Assembly (NCBI GenBank): GCA_020445805.1
Contig: JAGRFX010000013.1
Location: 1-39,956 of the forward strand
DNA from: Rhodocyclaceae bacterium
Lineage (GTDB): Bacteria > Pseudomonadota > Gammaproteobacteria > Burkholderiales > Rhodocyclaceae
Direction: 5' to 3'
DNA: 39,956 nt
The position numbers were made by a program, and so were the translations under genes. The notes under the pieces are model-generated. The model had not been told where the DNA came from and searched no databases. It saw nothing but the letters and a program-made list of their open reading frames with translations. Shown here in pieces: positions 1-8,473 of the stretch; the first letter of the stretch is position 1; every line of letters begins with the position of its first letter.

Positions 1-123
1 GAAGCGGCCGAGCAGGAAGACCACGCCGCGCTCGTACTCGCGGAGGATCTTGAGCGAGGCGAAGACCAGAAGGATGACGGCGATGACCAGCGGGGCCACG
101 CCGAAACTGATGTCCAGGGGCAT
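1..123 (-). CDS. Slipin / stomatin-like SPFH-domain protein (N-terminal fragment)
   Basis: Only the first 41 codons are inside the window; the rest lies beyond position 1. The visible part is a short N-terminus (MPLDISFG), one hydrophobic membrane segment, and the start of the SPFH domain (REYERGVVFLLGRF), the typical entry of slipins and stomatins. These are membrane-anchored scaffold proteins that form oligomers and partner with NfeD-type proteases. The start is supported by a GAGGAGGAG ribosome site just upstream, and the gene follows the NfeD gene after 17 bases, the classic nfeD-slipin operon order. Partial because of the window edge, not because of a mutation. Confidence 0.9.
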   Translation of the reverse strand, partial: MPLDISFGVAPLVIAVILLVFASLKILREYERGVVFLLGRF

Positions 124-140
124 GATCCGCTCCTCCTCAG

Positions 141-1523
141 TTAATTGACGTCAGGGTGGGGCGTGCCGACCTGCAGGGTCAGCCCGTCGATGGCTTCGAC
201 ACGAACCGCGTCGCCGACCCGCAGGGGGCCGGCGCCGACGACCCGCCAGGATTCGCCGGCGACTTGGGCCCAGCAGCCCTCGTCGCTGACGGTAGTGATT
301 CGCCCGGGGGCGCCGATCAGCAGCTGCGGCCCGCTGGCGGGCGGGCGGCGCCGGCTGCGCGCGGCGAGGCTTCCGATGGCGAACAGTGTCGCCGCGCTCA
401 GCAGGGCCATGCCGGCGAGGAAGGGCAGGGGCAGGCCGAACGCGGGCCGTTCCGCGTCCATCAGGAAGAGACCACCCAGCACGAAGGCCAGCACGCCACC
501 GACGCCGAATGCGCCGAAGCTGGGCAGGAAGGCCTCGGCCACCATCAGGCCGGCGCCCAGCGCGATCAGGGCCACGCCGACCCAATTGACCGGCAGCATG
601 TGGAAGGCGTAGAGCGCCAGCAGCAGGCAGACCGTGCCGGCGATGCCGGGCACGCCGAAGCCCGGACTGGTGACTTCGAAGAACAGGCCGTAGATGCCGA
701 TCATCATGAGCACCACGGCCAGCTGCGGGTTGGCCAGCGCGCCCAGCAGGCGCAGCTGCCAGCCGGGGGTGACCGCCTGGATCGTCGCGCCGGCCGTGGC
801 CAGTGTGACCTCGCTGCCGCCGATCCGTACCGAGCGGCCGTCCACCGCCGCGAGCAGCGCCGGCACGTCGGTCACGACCACGTCGATCACGCCCGCCGCA
901 AGGGCCTCGCTGGCGGAGAGGCTGGCCGCTTCGCGTACCGCCCGCTCCGCGAAGCCGACGTCGCGTCCACGCAGCTCGGCCAGGCTCCGGAGATAGGCGG
1001 CGGCGTCATTGACCGCCTTGCGCATCATCGCGCCGCCGCCCGCGGCCGGGCGGGAATCGGTGGTTTCGCGTTCGGCGGGTGCGCCCTTGTCCGCAGGGGT
1101 GTCCGACGCGCCATCGGCAGGTGACAGGCCGATGGCCACCGGTGTTGCCGCCCCCAGATTGGTGGCCGGCGCCATGGCGGCGATATGGCTGGCATACAGG
1201 ATAAAGGTGCCGGCGCTGGCCGCCCGTGCGCCTTCCGGATGCACGAAGGTGGCGACCGGGACCGGCGAGGCGAGGATGGCCTGGATGATCTCCCGCATGG
1301 CGCTGTCGAGTCCGCCCGGCGTGTCCATGCGCAATACCACCAGCGCATCGCGTGCCTGGGCGGCGCTGGCCAGCTGACGGCCCACGAAGCTCGCGGTCGC
1401 CGGGCCGACGATGCCCTGTACGTCGAGTACCCGCACCGATGGCGCAGCCGCAGTGACCACCGGGGCGCACAGTGCGATCGCCAGTATCAGCCACTGCAGT
1501 ATCCGTCCGGCATGCTTGTGCAA
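141..1523 (-). CDS. NfeD-family membrane serine protease (ClpP class)
   Basis: Long-form NfeD, about 460 residues. In order: a signal peptide (about residues 1-27, ending TAAA), a ClpP-like protease domain with nucleophile S103 in ARAASAGT and general-base lysine K169 in MMRKAVND, a block of four to five membrane helices (about 260-390), and a C-terminal OB-fold (about 395-460). The family cleaves hydrophobic stretches such as stomatin C-termini, and the slipin gene follows directly. I chose a TTG start at 1523 because AAGGGGGA sits about 5 bases upstream and the signal peptide then begins at once. An in-frame ATG at 1580 would add 19 residues of unlikely leader (MRLGHGIYNGIEPPPKG). Function is by family; the start is an inference. 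Confidence 0.88.
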   Translation of the reverse strand: MHKHAGRILQWLILAIALCAPVVTAAAPSVRVLDVQGIVGPATASFVGRQLASAAQARDALVVLRMDTPGGLDSAMREIIQAILASPVPVATFVHPEGARAASAGTFILYASHIAAMAPATNLGAATPVAIGLSPADGASDTPADKGAPAERETTDSRPAAGGGAMMRKAVNDAAAYLRSLAELRGRDVGFAERAVREAASLSASEALAAGVIDVVVTDVPALLAAVDGRSVRIGGSEVTLATAGATIQAVTPGWQLRLLGALANPQLAVVLMMIGIYGLFFEVTSPGFGVPGIAGTVCLLLALYAFHMLPVNWVGVALIALGAGLMVAEAFLPSFGAFGVGGVLAFVLGGLFLMDAERPAFGLPLPFLAGMALLSAATLFAIGSLAARSRRRPPASGPQLLIGAPGRITTVSDEGCWAQVAGESWRVVGAGPLRVGDAVRVEAIDGLTLQVGTPHPDVN

Positions 1524-1701
1524 GGCGTCCCCCTTGGGTGGCGGCTCAATTCCATTGTAGATGCCATGGCCGAGGCGCATTTCCGGGTCGAGCGCAGCGG
1601 CGGTATTGGGTCCAAATGTGTCCAGGGGCCCTGTGCGGTTGCCCTGGCTGCGAGGCCCCTGCTAGCCTCGACGGACTCCATGGTCTCGGGGCCCCGATCC
1701 G

Positions 1702-3813
1702 ATGAAAACCCTTGTCCGTGTCGTCGCCGCACTGCTGGGCATCGTGCTGCTGCTCGCAGCGGCGCTGTTCGCCTACCTGAAGTTCGTCTTCGATCCCAAT
1801 GACTTCCGCGATAAGCTCGGCGAGGCCGCCCGCAAGGCCACCGGGCGCGAGCTCGTCATCTCCGGCGACCTGCGCCTGTCGGTGTTTCCGTGGCTAGGGG
1901 TCAGCATCGGGGAGGCCCGCCTCGGGAATGCCGCCGGATTCTCCGAGGCACCCTTCGCGAGCATCCGGTCGGCCCAGGTCCGGGCGCTGCTCATGCCCCT
2001 GTTTTCAGGGCGTGTCGAAGTGGATCGGGTCACGCTCGACGGGCTGGTGCTGAACCTGGAAGTCGATCCCGAGGGGCGCGCCAACTGGGCCGACCTGGCG
2101 GGTGGCGGCGAAGCTTCGACCGGCGAGCCTCCCAAGGCGCCGGAGACCGCGTCATCGCCCGGGGACTTCAAGCCGGGCGCCCTCGTGCTGGGGGGGCTCT
2201 CCCTGCGCGACGCCACGGTTCGCTGGCACGACCGCCAGGCGGGGGTCCGCTACGAAATGACCGATCTGGAGGTGGATACCGGCCGCCTGGCGCCCGGCGA
2301 GCCGCTGCCGCTGAGCGTCAAGGCGCGGGTGACGAGCGATGCGCCTGCGCTCGATGCCCGGCTGGATGTCACGACCACTGCACACCTGGACCTTGCGGCC
2401 CGGCATCACCGACTCGAGGGCCTGGTGCTGGCGCTGACGGCGCGTGGATCGGCGGTGCCCGGCGAGGCGCTCGATGCGCGCCTCAGCGCCGGCATCGACG
2501 CGGACCTCGCGAAGGGGACGGTCCAGGTCAGCGACCTGAAGCTGACCGCCTACGACCTGGCCGTGACGGGCGCCCTGCAGGCCGAGTCCGTGACGGAGTC
2601 GCCGCGTATTTCCGGGCAGTTCGCGCTGGCCGAGTTCGACCCCTCCAGGGTGGCCACCGCGCTCGGCGTGGCCCTGCCGCTGCACAAGGACCCGGGGGTC
2701 CTGAAGCGCGCCTCGACGACGCTCCGGCTGGCGGCCTCGCCCACCCGCGCCGCCATCGAGGACCTGGTGCTGGTACTCGACGACACGACCGCCCGCGGCA
2801 GCGTGCAGGTCAGCGACTTCAAGGGACCGGCAGTGAAATTCGCCCTGTCGGTCGATGCCTTCGACGCGGACCGCTACCTGCCGCCCCAGGCCGCGGAGTC
2901 GGACAAGGCCGGAGCAGGGGGCCGCGAGGCATCCGCCCGCGCCGCCGGGCCACTGATTCCTCCCGGGCTGGCGGTCGACGGCCACTTCACCCTCGAGCGA
3001 CTGAAGCTCAGCGGGCTGAGCCTGGCGGAGCTGCGGCTGCCCGTTGTCGTCAAGGGCGGGCAGGCGCGCATCAGGCCGGAAGCCGCGCTCTACGAAGGCC
3101 GCTATCGCGGCAACATCGGCGTGGATGGCCGCAGCGCCGAGCCCAGGGTGAGCCTCGACGAATCCCTCGCGGGTGTGGCGATCGGCCCGCTGACGGGCGA
3201 TCTGACCGGCAAGCCGCCCAGGCTGACGGGCAAGGCGAGCGTGACGGCCAGGCTCGATTTCCAGGGCAGCGACGATGCCGCCATTCGCCGCTCCCTGGCG
3301 GGGCAGGTGGCGCTGGACTTCGCCAACGGGGCACTGAAGGGGGTCAATCTGGCGGCCCTGATGCGGCAGGCCGAGGCGCTGCTGACGGGGCAGCCGGCGC
3401 CCAAGGAGGAAGGACCCAACGAAACCGACTTCACCGACATGAAGGCCACGCTCCTGTTCCGCGAGGGCGTGGCCAGCAACGACGATCTCACGATGCGCTC
3501 GCCGCTGCTGCGGGTCGGCGGAGAGGGGAAGGCCGATCTGGTGGGCGAGACCATCGACTACCGGGTGCGCACCTCGGTGGTGGGGACCCTGACCGGCCAG
3601 GGCGGGAAGCCGCTCGAGAAGGTCAAGGGCGTGACGGTACCGGTCCATGTAACCGGCCGCTTCGACGCCCCCCGCTACAAGCTCGATACCGATGCCCTGG
3701 TCAAGGACAACCTCAAGGAAAAACTCGAGGAGAAGAAGCAGGAGGTCAAGCAGAAGGCCGAGGACGAACTCAAGAAGGAACTGCAGAAGGGGCTGCGCAA
3801 CCTCCTCAAGTAG
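1702..3813 (+). CDS. AsmA-family protein
   Basis: 703 residues. It begins with an uncleaved membrane anchor (residues 4-27) followed by the AsmA signature region (FDPNDFRDKL, then ATGRELVISGDLRLS). A long beta-rich repeat body carries the second AsmA region (about 430-650, including FANGALKGVNLAALMRQ). The tail (about 668-703) is a lysine/glutamate-rich amphipathic helix. AsmA-like proteins span the periplasm from the inner membrane and are linked to outer-membrane assembly and lipid transport. The gene is divergent from nfeD across a 178-base gap and is followed 80 bases later by the HD-GYP gene. There is no strong ribosome site at this ATG, so the start is less certain than the product. Confidence 0.88.
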   Translation: MKTLVRVVAALLGIVLLLAAALFAYLKFVFDPNDFRDKLGEAARKATGRELVISGDLRLSVFPWLGVSIGEARLGNAAGFSEAPFASIRSAQVRALLMPLFSGRVEVDRVTLDGLVLNLEVDPEGRANWADLAGGGEASTGEPPKAPETASSPGDFKPGALVLGGLSLRDATVRWHDRQAGVRYEMTDLEVDTGRLAPGEPLPLSVKARVTSDAPALDARLDVTTTAHLDLAARHHRLEGLVLALTARGSAVPGEALDARLSAGIDADLAKGTVQVSDLKLTAYDLAVTGALQAESVTESPRISGQFALAEFDPSRVATALGVALPLHKDPGVLKRASTTLRLAASPTRAAIEDLVLVLDDTTARGSVQVSDFKGPAVKFALSVDAFDADRYLPPQAAESDKAGAGGREASARAAGPLIPPGLAVDGHFTLERLKLSGLSLAELRLPVVVKGGQARIRPEAALYEGRYRGNIGVDGRSAEPRVSLDESLAGVAIGPLTGDLTGKPPRLTGKASVTARLDFQGSDDAAIRRSLAGQVALDFANGALKGVNLAALMRQAEALLTGQPAPKEEGPNETDFTDMKATLLFREGVASNDDLTMRSPLLRVGGEGKADLVGETIDYRVRTSVVGTLTGQGGKPLEKVKGVTVPVHVTGRFDAPRYKLDTDALVKDNLKEKLEEKKQEVKQKAEDELKKELQKGLRNLLK

Positions 3814-3893
3814 GGCTGGGCCTCAAGGCGCGCGCGTGGTATGCCGATAGCCCAGGTACGGGCAGCAATCCCGCGTCATCCTTGGGGGGCGAC

Positions 3894-5123
3894 ATGAAGA
3901 TCGATCCGCACCGCGCGATCTGTGCGCTGACCAGCGTGCTGGATTTCGTCGGCATCGACGAAGTGCAGCATGGCAAGCGGGTGGCCTGGATGGCCGAGTC
4001 CATTGCCCGCGAGCTGGGCTGGGACGATGATGAGCTGGGCTTCGCGTTCTATGCCGGCATGCTGCACGATTGCGGGGTGTCGCGCGCATCGGAGCATCGC
4101 AAGCTGACCGATTCGCTGCTCTGGTCCGGGGCCGAGGAACACTGCCTGCGCGGCGAGAACTACCTCATCGAGTGTGCGCCCCTGCGGCGCTTTGCGCCCG
4201 TGGTGCGCTGGCATCACACTCCCTGGTCGGTCCTCAGTACGATCGACCTGCCCGAGCGCGTGCGCCTGCATGCCAACCTGGTTTTCCTGGCCGACCGGAT
4301 CGACGTGCTGCAGGCGCCGCACCTGAATGCCCGCCACGTGGATGACGCGATCCTGATGGCACGGGATCATCTGGTCGAGACGGTCCGCGAGTACTCGGGC
4401 AGGCTCTTCGCGCCACCGCTGGTCGATGCCTTCGTGGCCGTGTCGCGGCGCGAGTCCTTCTGGCTCGCCATGGACCCCTTCTACCTGCTCGAGTATCTCG
4501 AGAACTATCGACTGGCCTCGCCGGTGAGCGACCTGGGCAGTGCCGAAGTTCTGGCACTGGCCCGCCTCTTCGCCCGGGTCGTGGACGCCAAGAGCCCATT
4601 CACCCACGAGCACTCGGTGCGCGTCGCCAAGGTGGCGCGGCGCCTGTTCGAACTGGCCGACGGTGACGAGGCAGAGGCCGACAGCTTCGAAGTGGCGGCC
4701 CTGCTGCACGACATCGGGAAGCTGAGGGTCCCCGACGAGATCCTCGACAAGCCGGGGCCCCTGGACCGGGCGGAGCGGGCGATGATCAGCCGCCACAGCT
4801 ATGACACCTTCCGCATCCTCAACCGGGTCTTTCCCGATTCGCCCATCCCCTGCTGGGCCTCCTCGCACCACGAGAACCTGCTGGGTACCGGATACCCCTT
4901 CCATCGCAGTGCCGGCGAGATCGACGTGGCGACGCGGGTCCTGTCGGTGGCCGACGTGCTCCAGGCCCTCTCCCAGGATCGCCCCTACCGAGGGCGCCTG
5001 GGCAGTCACGACGTGGGCATGCGGATCGAGGCCATGGGCGACGAGGGCAAGCTCGATCACGAGATTGTCAGCCTGTCGCTGCTGAACCTGGAAGAGCTCT
5101 ACCACCTCGCCACCGTGGGCTGA
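3894..5123 (+). CDS. Tandem HD / HD-GYP domain phosphohydrolase
   Basis: 409 residues with two HD-fold halves. The N-terminal half (about 1-205) keeps H26, the H58-D59 doublet and H107-H108, but has no GYP signature. The C-terminal half (about 215-405) is a full HD-GYP domain: H239, H272-D273 followed by IGKLRVPDEILDKPGPL, HHEN at 325-328, GYP at 333-335, and VADVLQALSQDRPYR. HD-GYP enzymes hydrolyse cyclic di-GMP (some act on cGAMP), so a role in lowering a cyclic dinucleotide signal is likely. There are no sensor or receiver domains and no membrane segment. The start is supported by GGGGGGCGAC directly before ATG. Whether the N-terminal half is catalytic cannot be told. Confidence 0.88.
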   Translation: MKIDPHRAICALTSVLDFVGIDEVQHGKRVAWMAESIARELGWDDDELGFAFYAGMLHDCGVSRASEHRKLTDSLLWSGAEEHCLRGENYLIECAPLRRFAPVVRWHHTPWSVLSTIDLPERVRLHANLVFLADRIDVLQAPHLNARHVDDAILMARDHLVETVREYSGRLFAPPLVDAFVAVSRRESFWLAMDPFYLLEYLENYRLASPVSDLGSAEVLALARLFARVVDAKSPFTHEHSVRVAKVARRLFELADGDEAEADSFEVAALLHDIGKLRVPDEILDKPGPLDRAERAMISRHSYDTFRILNRVFPDSPIPCWASSHHENLLGTGYPFHRSAGEIDVATRVLSVADVLQALSQDRPYRGRLGSHDVGMRIEAMGDEGKLDHEIVSLSLLNLEELYHLATVG

Positions 5124-5189
5124 TCACAAGTCCTTGCATTTTCGGGCCCGGACGACCCCTCGGAGCGATTGCGCCCCTCACGCCCTCGA

Positions 5190-5218
5190 TTGAGAATGGC
5201 ATATCCCATTCCAATAGT
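5190..5218 (+). promoter_or_regulatory. Possible sigma-70 promoter with internal palindrome before the PEP-CTERM gene
   Basis: TTGAGA (5190-5195), a 17-base spacer and AATAGT (5213-5218) resemble -35/-10 boxes (5/6 and 4/6). The spacer holds an inverted repeat, GAATGG (5194-5199) and CCATTC (5206-5211), that could be an operator. The expected transcription start would fall inside the G-rich ribosome site, which weakens the promoter reading. Confidence 0.3.
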
Positions 5219-5231
5219 TCAGGGGGGGTTC

Positions 5232-5885
5232 ATGAGATTCGCATCCACGCTGGCGGCCGCGCTCTTCGCCATGGTTCCGGCGCTTGCCCAGGCCGCTTTC
5301 TACCACGACCAGACGCCCTCGAATTCCCTCGCCGCTGCCGTACGCGTCGACGCGTTCATGGGCAGGGGATTCAACCCGGACGTGGGCGACGTGCTGGGCA
5401 ACAATCTCTCGACCCGACTCGACTGGGTGACCATCTTCGGCGAGGGCGATGGCGCGTTCGACTACTTCAGCTTCGGCTCCGCCGGCGGCACGATCGTCGC
5501 CGACATCGACTACACCATGCTGTTCCCGGACGGATTCGACCCCCAGATCGCGATCTGGCGCGATCTGGGCGGCGGAAGCTTCCAGTTGCTGGCCGAGAAC
5601 GACGACTTCTCCATTTTGGCGGGCGCGGGCGGCTCGCTCCACCCTTTCGATTCCTTCATTCAACTCGACGGGATGGCGCCCGGGCGCTATGTGGTTGGCG
5701 TCGCCACCTTCTTCTCGCAGGCGAACAACACGGGCTGGGACGCCGGGCGAAGCAGTGTCATCGAGGGTGACCGGCAGTACGGGTTGCAGATCGTGACGAC
5801 GGCAGTGCCCGAGCCCGAAGCCTACGCCATGATGCTGGCCGGACTGGGCCTGACCGGCTTGATGCTGCGGCGTCGTCGCGACTGA
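5232..5885 (+). CDS. PEP-CTERM sorting-domain protein (exosortase substrate)
   Basis: 217 residues. An N-terminal signal peptide (MRFASTLAAALFAMVPALAQA) is followed by a secreted beta-rich domain. Its segment with FDYFSF, DIDYTMLFPDGFDPQIAIW and PGRYVVGV resembles pre-peptidase-like domains common in PEP-CTERM cargo. The C-terminus is a textbook PEP-CTERM signal: VPEPEAY, a hydrophobic helix, then RRRRD. Such proteins are exported by Sec and processed by an exosortase (XrtA/EpsH), usually ending in the extracellular matrix or on the surface. No exosortase is in the window. The start is set by AGGGGGGG four bases before ATG. The biochemical role of the domain is unknown. Confidence 0.88.
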   Translation: MRFASTLAAALFAMVPALAQAAFYHDQTPSNSLAAAVRVDAFMGRGFNPDVGDVLGNNLSTRLDWVTIFGEGDGAFDYFSFGSAGGTIVADIDYTMLFPDGFDPQIAIWRDLGGGSFQLLAENDDFSILAGAGGSLHPFDSFIQLDGMAPGRYVVGVATFFSQANNTGWDAGRSSVIEGDRQYGLQIVTTAVPEPEAYAMMLAGLGLTGLMLRRRRD

Positions 5886-5890
5886 GCGCC

Positions 5891-5943
5891 GCCGGCGAGG
5901 GCCGGCACGCCCACGTGGGCCCGACATCGGCCGGGCCCTTTTT
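5891..5943 (+). terminator. Rho-independent terminator (double hairpin)
   Basis: The hairpin GCCGGC-GAGG-GCCGGC (5891-5906) is followed by a second with a 7-bp stem GGGCCCG/CGGGCCC (5917-5923 with 5932-5938) and a run of five T (5939-5943). It lies directly behind the PEP-CTERM gene and separates it from the convergent Fe-ADH gene. Confidence 0.85.
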
Positions 5944-5950
5944 CATGGGT

Positions 5951-7258
5951 CTACCAGTAGCGCATCGCGTCGCCGAACAGGCGACCGAGGCTCTCCTCGG
6001 TCACCGCCTTGGGGGCATTGCGCACCAGCCGCTGCTGGGCCCAGGCACCTGCTGCCAGGGTCGGCAGGTCGTCCAGGGTATAGCCGACACCACCGACGCC
6101 ATTCGGGATCCGCGTCACGCGCATCAGATCGATCAGGCGCTCGGCGACCCGTTCGCCGGCATCGTCGAGCGTTCCGCCCTTGACGTCCGCCCCCAGCCAG
6201 CGCGCCGCGTCCAGGTGACGCTCGGGGCAGGCGTCCGCCGTAAAGCGGAAGACGGCGGGGGCATTGACGATCACCGACATGCCGTGGGGCACCATCGGGT
6301 GGTCGTCCGGATAGTCTGGAGCGTGGAAGTCGCGCACACCGCCGGCCACCGCATAGGACATCCCGTGGGGCAGGTGCACCCCGGCGTTGCCGAAGGCGAT
6401 TCCGGCCAGGGTGGCTGCGAACATCATGCCGTCCCGGGCCTCCCGGTCGTCGGCGCTGGCCACCGCCCGCTCGAGGAAACGGCCGGTGAGCTTGAGGGCC
6501 TCCTTGCAGCCCAAATCGCTCCAGGGGTTGGCGCCCTGGCTCATGGGCCGGAGGGAGGGACGGTCCGCCGCCGCACGACGGGTGTGGGGCATGGCGGTGA
6601 AGGACTCCAGGGCGTGGGACAGCACGTCGAAGCCGGAGGCCGCGACCACCGATGCCGGCAGGGTGTAGGTGGTCATCGGGTCGATCAGCGCCTGCGTGGG
6701 GCGCAGCCGCTTGGAGACGATGCCGGTCTTCACGTGCTTCTCGACGTAGTCGAAGATCGCGATGCCGGTGCACTCGGCGCCGGTGCCCGAGGTGGTCGGG
6801 CAGGCGATGTGGGGCTTGAGCGGGCCCGGCACGGGGCGGGCCTCGCCGATGGGGGCATTGACGTAGGCCGCGAATTCGGCCGGGTAGCTGGCGTAGAGGT
6901 TGGCCGCCTTGGCGGTATCGATCACCGATCCGCCGCCCAGCGAAACGAATCCGTCGAAGCGCCCTTCCGAGGCGAAGCGGGCCGCCGCCAGGAAGGAGGC
7001 GTCGGTGGGCTCGACCTTCACCTCGTCATAGACGACCACATCGAGGCCCGCGGCCTTTAGCGACTCGCGCACCACGGCCAGATGCTCGAGGCCCGACAGG
7101 CGCGGGTCGGTGAACAGGGCTACGCGCTTCATGCCGTGGCTCGCGGCGTGGTCGCCGGCCTCGCGCAGGCAGCCGGGCCCGAAGGTGATGGCCGAAACAT
7201 CGACCGCGAAGGCAGCATCACCGCCCGGCGTCAGGGCGTAGTGGTGGCAACAGGACAT
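5951..7258 (-). CDS. Iron-containing alcohol dehydrogenase, hydroxyacid-oxoacid transhydrogenase type
   Basis: 435 residues, group III Fe-ADH fold. The N-terminus (MSCCHHYAL, then [19 protein letters not shown]) is that of the hydroxyacid-oxoacid transhydrogenase (ADHFE1-like) branch. Visible sites: [10 protein letters not shown] (108-117), [10 protein letters not shown] (155-164), and metal ligands in the D211-x3-H215 pattern, H298, and either H312 or H325. The C-terminal part ([31 protein letters not shown]) closely follows the animal enzyme, which transfers hydride between 4-hydroxybutyrate and 2-oxoglutarate. The bacterial substrate is inferred, not shown. The start has a GGAGGAGACGCCC ribosome site. 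It is a single gene, convergent with the PEP-CTERM gene. Confidence 0.82.
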   Translation of the reverse strand: MSCCHHYALTPGGDAAFAVDVSAITFGPGCLREAGDHAASHGMKRVALFTDPRLSGLEHLAVVRESLKAAGLDVVVYDEVKVEPTDASFLAAARFASEGRFDGFVSLGGGSVIDTAKAANLYASYPAEFAAYVNAPIGEARPVPGPLKPHIACPTTSGTGAECTGIAIFDYVEKHVKTGIVSKRLRPTQALIDPMTTYTLPASVVAASGFDVLSHALESFTAMPHTRRAAADRPSLRPMSQGANPWSDLGCKEALKLTGRFLERAVASADDREARDGMMFAATLAGIAFGNAGVHLPHGMSYAVAGGVRDFHAPDYPDDHPMVPHGMSVIVNAPAVFRFTADACPERHLDAARWLGADVKGGTLDDAGERVAERLIDLMRVTRIPNGVGGVGYTLDDLPTLAAGAWAQQRLVRNAPKAVTEESLGRLFGDAMRYW

Positions 7259-7351
7259 GGGCGTCTCCTCCCGATATGGTTATCGGCATGGCCGCAGGGG
7301 CCGTGCTCCGGCCCATTGTGGCCACCCGCGGAGCCGCCGGCAAGCCGGCCC

Positions 7352-8371
7352 TCAGACGCGCAGGGCAACGACCTTCAGGGGGGGCTGGCCGTCGAAGCTC
7401 GGGAAGTCGGCGTCGGGCGCGATCCATTCCAGCGCGCGGATGGTTCGCCCGGCCTTGGCCGCCGAGCGCTGCAGCTGGTCGAGCCAGGCATCCGCCGCCA
7501 CCTCCGCGACGTTGTTGCAGCACACCAGCGTGCCGCCCTCGGCCGTCGCCAGCAGGGCCGGCTTGAAGAGCGCCGGGTAGTCCCGCACCAGGTCCACCAC
7601 GCCGAAGGGGCTCTTGGCATAGCGGGGCGGGTCGAGGAACACCAGATCAAACGTGCGCGGGGCCAGTTCGGGGAAGGGCGGCAGGCGTTTGCCGCGGACC
7701 ATTCTGGGCTGCCCGATGCCGGCCAGCTGGCGCACGGCCGGAAAGACGTCGCTGTGCACGAAGCGGGGGCGGTGGGGCAGGGCGTTCAGGCGGGCGTTCT
7801 CCTTGCCGACCTGGAGCGCCGATTCGGCAAAGTCCACGTTCATCACGAAGCCCGCGCCGGCTGCCGCCGCCGCGGTGCCGACCCCGCAGGTGTAGGCGAA
7901 GAGGTTCAGCACCGAGCGGTCCCGCGCTTCGGCCATGACAAAGCGGCGGGCGGCGCGAAGGTCGAGGAAGAGCCAGGGGTCCTGGCCGGCGTGGCGGGCC
8001 TGGAAGCTGTAGCGCACCCCCAGTTCGCGGATCGGGCGCGGTTCATGGGCGATGGCCTTGAGATCGTCAGGCAGCGGGTTGGCGATGCGTGAGCCGCGCC
8101 CGCTCCGGTCATTGTGGATCAGGCGCATGCCCGCGTGCTGCTCGGCGACGAAGCGCTCGACGAGGGCCACCGACGCCGGATCGAGTGATGCATGGAAGCT
8201 CTGCAGCAGCGCCACATCGCCATAGCGGTCCAGCGTCACGCCGGGCCAGCCCTCGACGGTGCCGTGAAACAGGCGGTAGCAGTCGGAGCCCTCCGCTTCG
8301 AGCCGGGGCAGCAGGGGGGCGCGCGCATCGCGGGCGCGGGCGAGCGCGCCCGCCAGTTCGTCGGATGTCAT
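7352..8371 (-). CDS. Class I SAM-dependent rRNA methyltransferase (RlmI-like)
   Basis: 339 residues. The N-terminal part (GTVEGWPGVTLDRYGDVALLQ) resembles the RNA-binding beta domain of RlmI/YccW-type enzymes. The C-terminal Rossmann domain has QDPWLFLDLRAARRFV (130-145), the SAM-binding loop NLFAYTCGVG (156-165), and the motif IV DPPRYAKS (247-254), which is typical of base methyltransferases of this group. The usual PUA domain is not evident, so the target nucleotide is uncertain. ATG at 8371 is preferred over the in-frame ATG at 8425, whose extra residues (REPSPRYHRRTSQQGK) include the ribosome-site sequence and the terminator-proximal spacer. Confidence 0.8.
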   Translation of the reverse strand: MTSDELAGALARARDARAPLLPRLEAEGSDCYRLFHGTVEGWPGVTLDRYGDVALLQSFHASLDPASVALVERFVAEQHAGMRLIHNDRSGRGSRIANPLPDDLKAIAHEPRPIRELGVRYSFQARHAGQDPWLFLDLRAARRFVMAEARDRSVLNLFAYTCGVGTAAAAAGAGFVMNVDFAESALQVGKENARLNALPHRPRFVHSDVFPAVRQLAGIGQPRMVRGKRLPPFPELAPRTFDLVFLDPPRYAKSPFGVVDLVRDYPALFKPALLATAEGGTLVCCNNVAEVAADAWLDQLQRSAAKAGRTIRALEWIAPDADFPSFDGQPPLKVVALRV

Positions 8372-8426
8372 GGTCTTGCCTTGCTGGGAGGTGCGGCGAT
8401 GGTAGCGCGGCGACGGCTCGCGCATG

Positions 8427-8450
8427 AAAAAAGGCCGCGTTGCCGCGGCC
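8427..8450 (-). terminator. Rho-independent terminator of the cys operon
   Basis: The 7-bp stem GGCCGCG (8433-8439) pairs with CGCGGCC (8444-8450) around a 4-base loop. On the minus strand it is followed by six T (8427-8432). It lies 23 bases beyond the cysH stop and upstream of the methyltransferase gene. Confidence 0.85.
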
Positions 8451-8473
8451 CGTTCGATCGCGTCGTGCCGGTT

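Noticed and set aside
1890-5123. A 1077-codon open frame on the plus strand over the AsmA gene, continuing into the HD-GYP gene
   Set aside because: Only its last 409 codons encode a protein with recognisable domains. The upstream part is a GC-rich shadow of AsmA with arginine/glycine/alanine-rich, motif-free translation.
5197-5213. TGGCA...TTCCA upstream of the first PEP-CTERM gene as a sigma-54 promoter
   Set aside because: The spacing is one base too long and the invariant GC of the -12 box is absent; the palindrome explains the sequence better.
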